Shown piece after piece: positions 16,866-25,424 of a stretch of 64,000 nt of DNA. The position numbers and the translations under genes were made by a program. The notes under the pieces were generated by a model that saw nothing but the letters and a program-made list of their open reading frames with translations, was not told the origin of the DNA and did no database searches. Position 1 is the stretch's first letter; the number at the start of each line of letters is the position of its first letter. Source of the stretch: CAYVZU01 sp964455935 (GTDB lineage: Bacteria > Fibrobacterota > CAYVZU01); the NCBI GenBank assembly GCA_964455935.1, contig CAYVZU010000005.1, positions 6,670 through 70,669 on the forward strand, written 5' to 3'.

Positions 16866-18890
16866 CTAGCCGGGCGTGATTTGGTAAACTTTTGGAAGAT
16901 CGCCGGTCATGAGGTAATATATGAATCCCACGACGATGGGAACGCATCCCCCCATAAGATCTCCGGCAATCAATCCGAACATCATGGGCTTTACTCGCTG
17001 GTATAAAGTATGCCCTCCATACTTGGTAATGATGGTCTTGATCAGCCATCCCAGAAGGAATGCGCCCGCGACACTGCGATTCATGTAGGTTCCCCACACC
17101 AGAAACATAATAGGATGGATTGGAAACCGGGGAGAGCGCAATCGGCCAAACGTGGTCAGCAAAACCAAACCAAGGCCGATTATCATTGCGTACGTACTTC
17201 TTGAGCTTGGCGAAATCTCGACGAATCTCCTCCATCCGGAGATCTGCGTGGAAAAATCCAGGTTTCCCTGGGAGATCAGCCTCTGCTTCATGGAGATCCC
17301 TTCCCGGAACGGTGGTCGCACCATGTTGTTATTAACATAGTTGTCGGTCCGATCATAGCCTCGGTCATACTGGAAATACAAACCCACCGGAAGAGCGATA
17401 CCAATGCCCACGACCAGGGCAAGAAAGGAGAAATGGCCGGTGCGGCCAATACTTACGTTTTGGAGTTGACCCAGTTTAAGCGCATTCACCAGATACAACA
17501 TCATGCCATTCACAGTCCCGGCAGTGAAAACAATGCTAGCCAAGGCCAGGATCAGGAAGGACTCCACACCCAGAGCGCGGGCACCAAAGAGCCCGGCAAT
17601 AATGGCGACCGGATTGAAGGCGGCCTGAATTACATAAAGCCCCGTTTCGGCCACGGTGCGCGCCAGCACGGCAAAGATCAGAACCACCAAAAACACAAAC
17701 AGTAGAGCCAGTTGCCAGTCCAGTCCGGTCAACGAAAGAAGCAAAACTGCAATTAGCGAACCAATAATGAAAAATCGACCGCCCCAGGCCGCTTCGCTAT
17801 CCTCCGGCGCACTCAGAAACAAAGACTGCCTCAAAACACGCAAATAATAATAACGACCGGTGTAGGCCAAAGCCAGAAAGACCCCCAAAAACGCGCCGAA
17901 GGCCAGAAACGGTTGGACCCCCCCGGTAAAACGCGATCCCGCCGCAAGATCGATTCCATAGCTGGCAAACAGACCCATGATATAGCTGAAGATGAAGGGC
18001 CCAATTCCAACCGAGAACGAAACATCGCTGGCGATTAAATAGGCGAATCCGACAGCCGCGAAAAAGATTTGCAGGGTCAGCAGAGAACCGCCGTCGCCCA
18101 ACTGAAACGTTGGAAACAGATTACCCAACGCCACGAAGCTGTAGGAGAGAGGAACGGCAACCCAGTTGGGAAACCAGGCAACAAGGTAATTGTTTAGATG
18201 AATTATCAGGACGCCGAAAAAGCCGATTACGAAAAACCGATCGCGAAAAACGCCGCCAAAGGCTTCACCCGCCCTGGGCAAAAGGGTATTGGCGAATCCG
18301 GCGATTGGATAAGGAAGATGTTCATGTTCAGCCCATTGCTTATGAATGGCAACGGCAAGCCCGATGAGCGCAACAAAAATGGCCAGCGCAAGAGGAATCC
18401 AGAACAGAAGCGTCTTGCTCCAGGCTCTCCAGGGAATATTCGAAAACGAAATATGCTTCTGCCCTATGCTCATGCCCTGAACAAATCCATTAAGAATACG
18501 ACTTTCGTCAGCGCGGATATCAACCAGCATCTGCCGGGGCACGGTGCGAACAATTTCCTGCTCCTTCCATCCGGGCTCGGAATGCTCGAAGTGAATGGGC
18601 AGGATCAGGGTAGGAGTTAGTGTCCGCATCAGGCCGTTGCTGGGTATACTGCAGACGACCAGAGTCATGGAAAGAGCGATGGCCAGTTCGCGGCCCGAGA
18701 GAGCCAGCCTTCGGCCCAACCGCAGCAAAAGAGGATTGACGGCTACAAGCAACAGGACCAACCCGCCAAAAACGGTCGTGGGGGCCAGAGTAACGATGAA
18801 CCCCCATTGCTTGATGACTGCATCGTTGAAATAGGTAAAACCGCAGACAATCGATACGCCAAGAAGCCCAAGGATAACGCCGCGAATCAT
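16866..18890 (-). CDS. DUF6785/DUF6784 family polytopic membrane protein
   Basis: A 674-residue membrane protein with an N-terminal segment (MIRGVILGLLGVSIVCGFTYF), many further hydrophobic spans and a C-terminal module typical of DUF6784 (FPIHPIMF, LLGWLIKTIITKYGG, LYQRVKPMMFGLIAGD). The family is found mainly in Planctomycetes and related phyla and looks OPT-transporter-like; no function is established. An extracytoplasmic stretch around residues 85-145 precedes the main membrane block. It is the first gene of the eight-gene cluster and, with the protein at 6224-8215, forms a pair of related carriers that bracket the PqqD and ABC genes. Confidence 0.7.
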   Translation of the reverse strand: MIRGVILGLLGVSIVCGFTYFNDAVIKQWGFIVTLAPTTVFGGLVLLLVAVNPLLLRLGRRLALSGRELAIALSMTLVVCSIPSNGLMRTLTPTLILPIHFEHSEPGWKEQEIVRTVPRQMLVDIRADESRILNGFVQGMSIGQKHISFSNIPWRAWSKTLLFWIPLALAIFVALIGLAVAIHKQWAEHEHLPYPIAGFANTLLPRAGEAFGGVFRDRFFVIGFFGVLIIHLNNYLVAWFPNWVAVPLSYSFVALGNLFPTFQLGDGGSLLTLQIFFAAVGFAYLIASDVSFSVGIGPFIFSYIMGLFASYGIDLAAGSRFTGGVQPFLAFGAFLGVFLALAYTGRYYYLRVLRQSLFLSAPEDSEAAWGGRFFIIGSLIAVLLLSLTGLDWQLALLFVFLVVLIFAVLARTVAETGLYVIQAAFNPVAIIAGLFGARALGVESFLILALASIVFTAGTVNGMMLYLVNALKLGQLQNVSIGRTGHFSFLALVVGIGIALPVGLYFQYDRGYDRTDNYVNNNMVRPPFREGISMKQRLISQGNLDFSTQISGWRRFVEISPSSRSTYAMIIGLGLVLLTTFGRLRSPRFPIHPIMFLVWGTYMNRSVAGAFLLGWLIKTIITKYGGHTLYQRVKPMMFGLIAGDLMGGCVPIVVGFIYYLMTGDLPKVYQITPG

Positions 18891-19270
18891 GGTTCTATCC
18901 GTTCGTTAGAAAGTTTGACCCGTTAATCGGAACCCCAAAAAAGTCTGTCTTGGATCGTGACCAGGGCCGAGGCGTCAATAAATCTCCGCTTGAGCGCAGA
19001 CCCGCTGAAGCAAGTCCGGCCGCAAGCGGTACCCGCGCCAACATATCCCGGAACAAATCCACCAATCATTTCTTGCGGTCCTTTCCAAGAGTATTATTCG
19101 AGAGAGCGTCGTTAAAATATCGCTTCCCTAACCGAACCGGAGCAAATGAAAGTCATTCTCCGTTTCTTTGGCGTCTTATCAATCCAAATAACACGGAATG
19201 ATCGTCGACACCTATTTGCTAAAGAACGAACTGTTGAAGGCCTCCCCCACAAAGGCCTATTTTCTTTCCC
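18891..19270. other. Divergent intergenic region, cluster/ligA
   Basis: A 380-base region separating the eight-gene minus cluster from ligA. It must hold the promoters for both directions. Only the ligA promoter candidate is convincing by eye; no sigma-54 motif, tRNA or small gene was found. Confidence 0.5.
19234..19263 (+). promoter_or_regulatory. Putative ligA promoter, leaderless arrangement
   Basis: TTGAAG (19234-19239), an 18-base spacer and TATTTC (19258-19263) sit directly before the ATG of ligA at 19271. Only 7 bases separate the -10 box from the start codon, so transcription would begin at or next to the ATG. There is no Shine-Dalgarno. Confidence 0.35.
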
Positions 19271-21259
19271 ATGAAGCAAGAAACCGCAGCCGCAGAAATC
19301 GAAAAACTGCGCGCACAGATTCTTCGGCACGATTATCTCTACTACATTGCGGGCCGGCCCGAGATTTCTGATTTCGACTATGATCAGCTCCTTGAGAAGC
19401 TGACCCGACTTGAACACCAATTTCCCGACCTGGTTACGCCCGATAGTCCCACCCAACGGGTCGCCTCGAACCTGACCAAGGCCTTTCGCAAGCTTCCTCA
19501 CTCGGTGCCCATGCTCAGCATTTCGAACACATACTCTCCAGAGGATCTGCGCGATTTCGACCGCCGAATTCACGAACTTCTCCCAGGAGAAGACGTGCGC
19601 TACACTGTAGAGCCAAAAATCGACGGCGTCGCCGTGGCTGTGCGCTACAACCTGGGCCTTTTGCAGATGGGGCTCACGCGCGGCGACGGCGTAACAGGCG
19701 ACGAAATCACGACCAACATGAAGACCATCCGGTCCATCCCGCTTCGGGTGAACGAAACAAGTCCCTTCGAAGCTCGAGGGGAAGTCTATATGGATCGCAA
19801 GACCTTCGCCAAAATCAACGAAAGCTTGCCCGAGGACGCCAAACTCCAGAATCCCCGCAATGCCACGGCCGGCACGCTCAAACAGCAGGATTCCAGGATT
19901 GTGGCGGCGCGAAAATTGCGCTTTGCCGCCTATAGCGTACTGGCGCCGGGCTGGACAGGCTCGCATGCGGGCAACCTGGCACAGGTCCATAGGCTGGGTC
20001 TTCCCATAGTGCCGCACATTCATACGTTCGGCTCGATTGATGAAGTCATCGAGCATTGCCGCGCGTGGGAAAGCAAGCGCGCCCAGCTCGAATTCGACAT
20101 TGACGGCATGGTGATCAAGGTCGATTCGCTCGATCAGCAGGCCAGGCTGGGAACAACCGCAAAGAGCCCGCGCTGGGTGGTCGCATTCAAATACGCACCC
20201 AAATCGGCCTTGACCCAATTGTTGGCCGTGGAGCCCAGCGTGGGCCGTACCGGAGTCGTGACTCCGGTTGCCAGGCTGCAGCCGGTTCTGCTGTCGGGAA
20301 CCACCGTATCCAACGCAGGTCTATACAATTATGACGAAGTTCATCGGCTGGATCTTCACATTCCGGATTTCGTTTGGGTCGAGAAAGGCGGGGAGATCAT
20401 TCCCAAGATCACCGGGGTCGAAGCGGCACGACGGCCGAAACACGCCAAATCCGTTCCCACGCCCACGCATTGCCCGGTATGCGGAGATACGCTGGTCCAC
20501 GGCACCGAAGAGGTCGCTTTGCGTTGCGAGAATCTCTCCTGCCCTGCCCAGGTCGAACGGTCGATCGAGCACTTCGTGGGCCGCTCGTCGCTCAACATCA
20601 TGCATATAGGGACGGCTCTTGTCGAGAACCTGCTTAAAGCGGGCCTGGTCAAGGATTGGGCCGATCTGTTCTTTCTGACGCAGGATCAATTGATCAATCT
20701 GGCCCGCATGGGCGAGAAATCGTCCGGGAATGTGCTGCGGGAAATTGAGAAAAGCCGTGCGGCGCCGCTGGACAAACTGATCCACGCCATTGGGATTCGC
20801 CATGTGGGGGCGGGCACCGCGCACGCACTGGCCGGCAATGTGGGAAACCTGTGGGAGCTTCGGGACAAATCGGTCGAGGAACTGCAGGCCATCCCGGACA
20901 TCGGACCCGTGGCGGCCCAGAGCATCTTCGATTGGTTCCACAACCCCGCAAACATCGCCAAGCTCGAAAAGCTGGAAAAGGGCGGAGTCCAATTCGACAA
21001 TCGCCAGGGTCTTCCCCGCCCCGGATCCCGCTCCCCCATATCCGGAAAATCGATTGTCGTTACCGGTACGTTGGAGAAGTTCTCGCGCACGGAGATCGAA
21101 GACTTCCTCCGCCGGCATGGAGCCAAGGCCGCTTCAAGCGTAAGCCGAAATACCGATTATGTCCTGGCCGGCGCGGAACCGGGATCCAAACTTGACAAAG
21201 CGCGCAAACTTGGGGTTCCGATCCTGAGTGAAGAGGAATTCTTGCGGCTTTTCGAATAG
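19271..21259 (+). CDS. ligA: NAD-dependent DNA ligase LigA
   Basis: A complete 662-residue ligase that seals nicks during replication and repair using NAD+. Domains in order are: Ia (HDYLYY near residue 15), adenylation with the active-site lysine in EPKIDGVAVAVRY (near 117), OB fold (FKYAPKSA), a zinc finger with four cysteines (CPVCGD ... CENLSCPAQ, near 400-425), helix-hairpin-helix repeats (IGIRHVGAGTA) and a C-terminal BRCT domain (SGKSIVVTGTLEKFSR). Length is normal. It stands alone on the plus strand. The ATG lacks a Shine-Dalgarno and is closely preceded by a -10-like box. Confidence 0.97.
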   Translation: MKQETAAAEIEKLRAQILRHDYLYYIAGRPEISDFDYDQLLEKLTRLEHQFPDLVTPDSPTQRVASNLTKAFRKLPHSVPMLSISNTYSPEDLRDFDRRIHELLPGEDVRYTVEPKIDGVAVAVRYNLGLLQMGLTRGDGVTGDEITTNMKTIRSIPLRVNETSPFEARGEVYMDRKTFAKINESLPEDAKLQNPRNATAGTLKQQDSRIVAARKLRFAAYSVLAPGWTGSHAGNLAQVHRLGLPIVPHIHTFGSIDEVIEHCRAWESKRAQLEFDIDGMVIKVDSLDQQARLGTTAKSPRWVVAFKYAPKSALTQLLAVEPSVGRTGVVTPVARLQPVLLSGTTVSNAGLYNYDEVHRLDLHIPDFVWVEKGGEIIPKITGVEAARRPKHAKSVPTPTHCPVCGDTLVHGTEEVALRCENLSCPAQVERSIEHFVGRSSLNIMHIGTALVENLLKAGLVKDWADLFFLTQDQLINLARMGEKSSGNVLREIEKSRAAPLDKLIHAIGIRHVGAGTAHALAGNVGNLWELRDKSVEELQAIPDIGPVAAQSIFDWFHNPANIAKLEKLEKGGVQFDNRQGLPRPGSRSPISGKSIVVTGTLEKFSRTEIEDFLRRHGAKAASSVSRNTDYVLAGAEPGSKLDKARKLGVPILSEEEFLRLFE

Positions 21260-21292
21260 AGCGCAATCCGGACCACCACCGGTGCGGCATAC

Positions 21293-21336
21293 GGACAAAT
21301 CTGTCCATTGCCGGACTCCTCTGGACGGATTTGTCC
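21293..21336. repeat. 14-base inverted repeat downstream of ligA
   Basis: GGACAAATCTGTCC (21293-21306) pairs along all 14 bases with GGACGGATTTGTCC (21323-21336), with one G-T pair and a 16-base loop. Each arm is itself partly palindromic. It lies 33 bases after the ligA stop and has no U-run, so it is either an intrinsic hairpin that stabilises or ends the ligA message, or an operator for the STAS gene that follows. Confidence 0.5.
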
Positions 21337-21502
21337 CAAAGCAGTCCGAATTTGCCGGAAAATCCAAGGCCTGTCTTTTGCTGTTGAACTTCTCTCCGGT
21401 TCAGTTTGACGACCAAACGCCGGAATTGAACCCGGATGGATATGGCGTTTATCTTAAGCCTATGAATGAGCCTGCCAAACGGCGAGCTGCGGAAGGAGTC
21501 GC

Positions 21503-22195
21503 ATGAGAATCTCTCTCCGGGAAGAGAACGGCTTCACTATCATCGACATCGGCGAGAATGTGAATGTCGAAAACGTGCGCGAGCTGGAAGCAGTCTTGAA
21601 TGAGGCGATCAAAAGCCAAAAGCTTCACCTGGCCCTGAATCTCTCAAATGTGAATTACCTTTGCAGCCATTGCATGTCGGTGTTGATACGAGTCTGGAAA
21701 CGGCTGGCGGGATCGAATGGGTCAATTCGTATTATTTCCCCCGACCCTCTCATCCGCCAAATGCTGATCAGCACCAACATCAATAAGATCATGGGGATCT
21801 ATTCTTCCGAGGCGATATTCAAACGGGAACTGGCCAGCCGGCCGGCGAAGACCACCTTCAATGTGCGCGAGCACGGAAAATTCCGCATTTTGGATATCGA
21901 AAAGCCGGTCACGGTGACCGCGGGACTGCGGGAACTGGAGGGGCAGATCGCAAGATTGATCGAGGCCGGACACAAGCAGGTCGTGCTCAATCTCTGCCAG
22001 TCCGACATCTTCTTTTCGGAATTCGCCGGCCTGATCAGCAAATATTTCTGGGAACTCGACAAGCGGAGCGGACAGTTGGCCCTGTTGGGGGTTTCGGACG
22101 CAACCCGCGAGCGCATGTCCACCCTGGGCTTGGACCGCCTTATCCCGATATGGGACAACGAATCCGATATGACCAAAGCCCTCAGCCGGGCATAA
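21503..22195 (+). CDS. Tandem STAS-domain protein (anti-sigma antagonist-like)
   Basis: A 230-residue soluble protein made of two STAS domains (about residues 1-105 and 118-230), as in anti-sigma factor antagonists. The place of the phosphorylatable DSxG serine is degenerate in both: the first reads LCSHCMS and the second FFSEFAG. Regulation by serine phosphorylation may therefore be lost or altered. It resembles the double-STAS protein at 36864-37562 in length and plan. No partner kinase, phosphatase or sigma factor is adjacent. A Shine-Dalgarno (GGAAGGAG) precedes the ATG. Confidence 0.75.
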   Translation: MRISLREENGFTIIDIGENVNVENVRELEAVLNEAIKSQKLHLALNLSNVNYLCSHCMSVLIRVWKRLAGSNGSIRIISPDPLIRQMLISTNINKIMGIYSSEAIFKRELASRPAKTTFNVREHGKFRILDIEKPVTVTAGLRELEGQIARLIEAGHKQVVLNLCQSDIFFSEFAGLISKYFWELDKRSGQLALLGVSDATRERMSTLGLDRLIPIWDNESDMTKALSRA

Positions 22196-22320
22196 AAGCT
22201 CTGCCATCCAGAACGCTTCGGCAAGCAGGTGGTTCTGCTTCTGGATTCTTGCGTCCGGCAAATCTTCTTTTTCCGCAACTCCCGACTCGCTGATCACAGG
22301 TCCGACAGAGGCCCCTCCAC

Positions 22321-22354
22321 CAAAACAAAAAGGGCAGGCCTTATCGACCTGCCC
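22321..22354 (-). terminator. Rho-independent terminator of the gmhA operon
   Basis: Read on the minus strand, GGGCAGG and CCTGCCC form a 7-base stem with a 9-base loop, followed by TTTTTGTTTTG. It lies 27 bases after the stop of the HAMP-like gene. Confidence 0.8.
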
Positions 22355-22380
22355 CAACCAACACCGGTATTTCCGATTGA

Positions 22381-22941
22381 CTATTGCGCGGCGCGCAACG
22401 GAAGGCTCTTCTTGATGGCGGCGACCTTTTCACGAGCCTTGTCGTTCATCGTGGCCTGATCCAACTCGTTGAGCTTCTTCTCAAGGTCCTTGAAGACCTC
22501 CGCAAGATAGTCCGAAAGGGAGTTGCAGTGCACTGTGAGAGTGCGAAACTCTTCCTTCTCGCGGAAAGCGATTTTGGACCCCAGGTTTCCCGAGAGCATA
22601 TTCGAAATCCAGGTCTCGATCTTGTAAATCGGCACTGCAAATTTTCGGGACGAAGCAAGCCCAATCGCAACTCCCAGAAGAATACTGACGATCTCGGCAA
22701 TCACCAGGCTGGGGAGCACCGTGGCCAGGATACTCTGGCGCTGCAGGTCCTGGGCCAAATCATTGCTCATGAAGTAGAAGTACCCACTGCCCGATTTGTA
22801 GTAATAGACTGCCGAGAGCGTGGCCAGCGTGATGGCCGAGGTAATGAAAACAGAGATGACGATCTTGAAAATGAAACGAAGCTGAAGATCCTTCTTAATC
22901 AGGAAGTTTTTGACCGGGCGGCGCTGGTACGTTTTGGACAT
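22381..22941 (-). CDS. HAMP-like two-pass membrane protein without output domain
   Basis: About 186 residues from the ATG at 22941. This start is chosen because AAGGAGA lies just upstream; a frame extension to 22986 has no ribosome site. A basic N-terminus is followed by two membrane segments (near residues 22-45 and 70-95) flanking a short extracytoplasmic loop. A HAMP-like helix pair follows (SSRKFAVPIYKIETWISNM), then a coiled coil (EVFKDLEKKLNELDQ). There is no kinase, cyclase or methyl-accepting domain, so it resembles the input half of a receptor. The gene starts 2 bases after the stop of the propeller gene and ends before a terminator. Confidence 0.6.
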   Translation of the reverse strand: MSKTYQRRPVKNFLIKKDLQLRFIFKIVISVFITSAITLATLSAVYYYKSGSGYFYFMSNDLAQDLQRQSILATVLPSLVIAEIVSILLGVAIGLASSRKFAVPIYKIETWISNMLSGNLGSKIAFREKEEFRTLTVHCNSLSDYLAEVFKDLEKKLNELDQATMNDKAREKVAAIKKSLPLRAAQ

Positions 22942-22943
22942 AA

Positions 22944-23933
22944 TCAGAAATCTCCTTGAAAGCGGGCAATGCCCCCTAATAAACACCCGAACCAGACATC
23001 GTCAACGCCCACATAAAGCGAGCGAACCGCGTCATTGGTCAGGCCGTCTTTTTCAAAGAAACACTTTACCTGGCCGGCCGCCGGGTCTATTAGACCCGCT
23101 CCTTTAAGCGTTCCGGCCCAAATTCGGTTTCCCCGCTTGCCAAGGCACGTTACCACAGAACTGGCAAGTCCGGAACGCTCGTCAAAAACAGGACCGATCG
23201 CTCCATCGGAGCCCAGTCGGGCCAATCCAGCGGCAGTGGCGGCCCAAAGGCAACGTTCATTCTGATCCCATAAAATATCATAAACGATATTATCAGGCAA
23301 CCGTTCTGTTTTTGACCAGCGGCTCCATTTGCCATTTGGGGTCACGCGAACCACTCCGCCGTAGGTTCCGGCCCATAGATCACCGGTTTCCGAGTCCATG
23401 TCCAGATTGCTGACACTTAGCGTTTCGGAAGGAAATCCGGGATCGCGAAGCTGACCAAGCGAGTCCAGTTGAATGCCCTTATCGGCGAAACGCACGCGGG
23501 CGGAATAGATGCCCCGGGCCGTTCCTACATAGATGCGCTCCCGGTCGGGCAGAACCGCGCACGCGTCCCTCAGCAGGAGATTGGCCGCACTGTCGCTGAG
23601 AATCGCGCCATTTCGAAACACGGCAATACCATCCTCCGCCGCGATCCACAGCAGCGAATCGCCTTGAACCCGTAGCGACCATACAATTCGGCCGGGAATT
23701 CCGTCTTCTTTGGAGTATCCGCTCCAGACCCGGCGTTGATAACGCACGAGGCCCTTGGGAAGACCAAACCACAAGCCGTCCCGGGTCCCGGCAATGCACT
23801 GCACGGCCATTTCATTGATGCGCCATTCGCAGTTGCGAATATCGGGCCTTCGAAACCGGGTCCAACCTTCCGGCCGGTGATGGCACGAAAAGAAGGCGAC
23901 CAGAGAAAGAACGAATGCCAGGCCAATGCGCAT
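22944..23933 (-). CDS. Exported beta-propeller protein (two-component-regulator-propeller type)
   Basis: A 329-residue protein from the ATG at 23933; upstream codons in the same frame belong to the isomerase gene. A signal peptide (MRIGLAFVLSLVAFFSC) may be a lipoprotein signal, though the lipobox is imperfect. The rest consists of repeated blades of about 40 residues with the pattern G-W-x-G-T ending in a hydrophobic strand (DGLWFGLPKGLVRY, GDLWAGTYGGVVRV, RCLWAATAAGLARL, NRIWAGTLKGAGLI, DDVWFGCLLGGIARF). This is the repeat of sensor propellers fused to hybrid kinases in Bacteroidetes, here without a kinase. It is encoded 5 bases after the isomerase and 2 before the HAMP-like protein, so it may act with the latter. 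Confidence 0.7.
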   Translation of the reverse strand: MRIGLAFVLSLVAFFSCHHRPEGWTRFRRPDIRNCEWRINEMAVQCIAGTRDGLWFGLPKGLVRYQRRVWSGYSKEDGIPGRIVWSLRVQGDSLLWIAAEDGIAVFRNGAILSDSAANLLLRDACAVLPDRERIYVGTARGIYSARVRFADKGIQLDSLGQLRDPGFPSETLSVSNLDMDSETGDLWAGTYGGVVRVTPNGKWSRWSKTERLPDNIVYDILWDQNERCLWAATAAGLARLGSDGAIGPVFDERSGLASSVVTCLGKRGNRIWAGTLKGAGLIDPAAGQVKCFFEKDGLTNDAVRSLYVGVDDVWFGCLLGGIARFQGDF

Positions 23934-23938
23934 AGAAC

Positions 23939-24571
23939 TCACAACGCGAAAAATTCCTGTTCCACGGCCAGGCAGATGGCATGGTAGATGGGAAGATGGA
24001 ACTCCTGAACCCGATAGGCTTCGTTCGCCGGAGTCTTGATTACGATCTCGCAGGTGTCCTTGAGCCTGCCGCCGGACTCGCCTGTAAGCAAAACGGTTGT
24101 CAGCCCCAGCACACGGCCCACCTGTGCCGCATGGATGATATTGCGCGAATTGCCCGATGTGGACAGGCAAACCAGCACGTCTTTCTTCTTCCCATAGGCA
24201 AGCACCTGCTGGGCGAAGACAAAGTACGGATTGACATCGTTGAGAAAAGCCGTGGAAAGGGCCGGGTGCGAACACAGGCAAATGGAAGCCAGAGGCATTT
24301 GCAGATTTCCGCAGATGATTTGCGCTTCGGCGGGAAACTGGCGACTGATCTGCTGACAAAGGTCCGCTGAAAGGGGACGTTTCTTGGCAAACCCTTTTAC
24401 CAGTTCGCCCGTGATGTGGTCCGCGTCAGACGCGCTTCCGCCGTTGCCGCAAGTAAGAACTTTCCCGCCCTGTTTATAACTCTCAATAATGGCCGCAACC
24501 GCTGCGCGAATGGGCGTCTCCTGCGGCTGCAGGGCCGGGTAGCGATTCAGGAGATCGAGAATAATATCCAT
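23939..24571 (-). CDS. gmhA: SIS-domain phosphosugar isomerase, GmhA/DiaA type
   Basis: A 210-residue SIS protein from the ATG at 24571 (MDIILDLL); the longer frame to 24700 has no coding character. Family marks are CGNGGSASDADHITGEL, STSGNSRNIIHAA and the C-terminal EFHLPIYHAICLAVEQ, giving the candidate catalytic Glu (in TGEL) and His (in IYHAIC). GmhA converts sedoheptulose 7-phosphate to D-glycero-D-manno-heptose 7-phosphate for the LPS core; DiaA is a related DnaA-binding protein. No other heptose gene lies here, so the GmhA assignment is likely rather than certain. It begins an operon with the propeller and HAMP-like genes. Confidence 0.8.
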   Translation of the reverse strand: MDIILDLLNRYPALQPQETPIRAAVAAIIESYKQGGKVLTCGNGGSASDADHITGELVKGFAKKRPLSADLCQQISRQFPAEAQIICGNLQMPLASICLCSHPALSTAFLNDVNPYFVFAQQVLAYGKKKDVLVCLSTSGNSRNIIHAAQVGRVLGLTTVLLTGESGGRLKDTCEIVIKTPANEAYRVQEFHLPIYHAICLAVEQEFFAL

Positions 24572-24760
24572 AGGGTCCCTTGGACATGGGCTTGAGCCAG
24601 AGTTGACTGAAAAATATATTACCCCATCCCGTTGGGGCCAATTTCGCGGGTAACGGACAGCACCCGAATTCTCGCGCATGAGTTTTTTATTGATTTCCAA
24701 TTTTTGGTTGATGTTATATTGTAATCACGTTTGTTCAAAATTTAGCCGGAGGAACGCGCG

Positions 24761-25384
24761 ATGGGCATACCCAGTCTGGTGTTTTTGACAAAGGGCTCCG
24801 GAAAGGACCGCAACAAGCTGTCCAGTTTTGAGATGGCATTGCGGGACGCCAAAATCGCGGCGCTTAACATCGTGCGCGTCTCCAGCATATTTCCGCCGCA
24901 CGCAAAACTGATCTCTTTGAAAGAGGGTCAGCAATACATCCGGCCGGGCATGATCACCCATGTGGTGCTGAGCGAAAACTCGACCAACGAGCCTCATCGT
25001 CTTATTGCCGCATCCGTGGGCCTGGCCATTCCGCAGAATCCAAATCACTATGGCTACCTGTCCGAGCATCACTCATTTGGTGAAATTGAGAAGAAGGCCG
25101 GAGATTATGCCGAAGATATGGCGGCGGAGATGCTTGCCTCGACACTGGGCGTACCCTTCGACCCCGACAAGAGTTGGGACGAAAAGAAAGAAGTGTTTAA
25201 AATTTCCAAGGATATCGTTAACACCCGCAACATCACCCAGACCGCCGTGGGCGATAAAAACGGGCTCTGGACAACCGTGGTCGCCGGCGCCGTGTTGATC
25301 GAGAAGCCCTGTCCGCTGGATATCGACCCCAACGACCCGCTTTTCCACCGCTTCGCGGCGCGGACGTACAAGGCCAAGTGCTAG
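24761..25384 (+). CDS. pdaD: Pyruvoyl-dependent arginine decarboxylase
   Basis: A 207-residue proenzyme that decarboxylates arginine to agmatine. The self-cleavage site is in RVSSIFPP: the chain is expected to break between Ser41 and Ser42, making a pyruvoyl group on Ser42. Conserved blocks follow (GQQYIRPGMI, VLSENSTNEPHRLIAASVGLA, KTA-like NITQTAVG). The family is archaeal-type and also occurs in chlamydiae and some other bacteria. A good Shine-Dalgarno (GGAGGA) precedes the ATG. The agmatinase gene follows 40 bases later, so the pair converts arginine to putrescine and urea. Confidence 0.93.
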   Translation: MGIPSLVFLTKGSGKDRNKLSSFEMALRDAKIAALNIVRVSSIFPPHAKLISLKEGQQYIRPGMITHVVLSENSTNEPHRLIAASVGLAIPQNPNHYGYLSEHHSFGEIEKKAGDYAEDMAAEMLASTLGVPFDPDKSWDEKKEVFKISKDIVNTRNITQTAVGDKNGLWTTVVAGAVLIEKPCPLDIDPNDPLFHRFAARTYKAKC

Positions 25385-25424
25385 ACTCACTTCACCGGAG
25401 TCTTCCCAGCGGTGGACCTGCCTC

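Noticed and set aside
23934..24359. Upstream extension of the propeller frame
   Set aside because: It overlaps the isomerase gene on the same strand, and a signal peptide starts cleanly at 23933.
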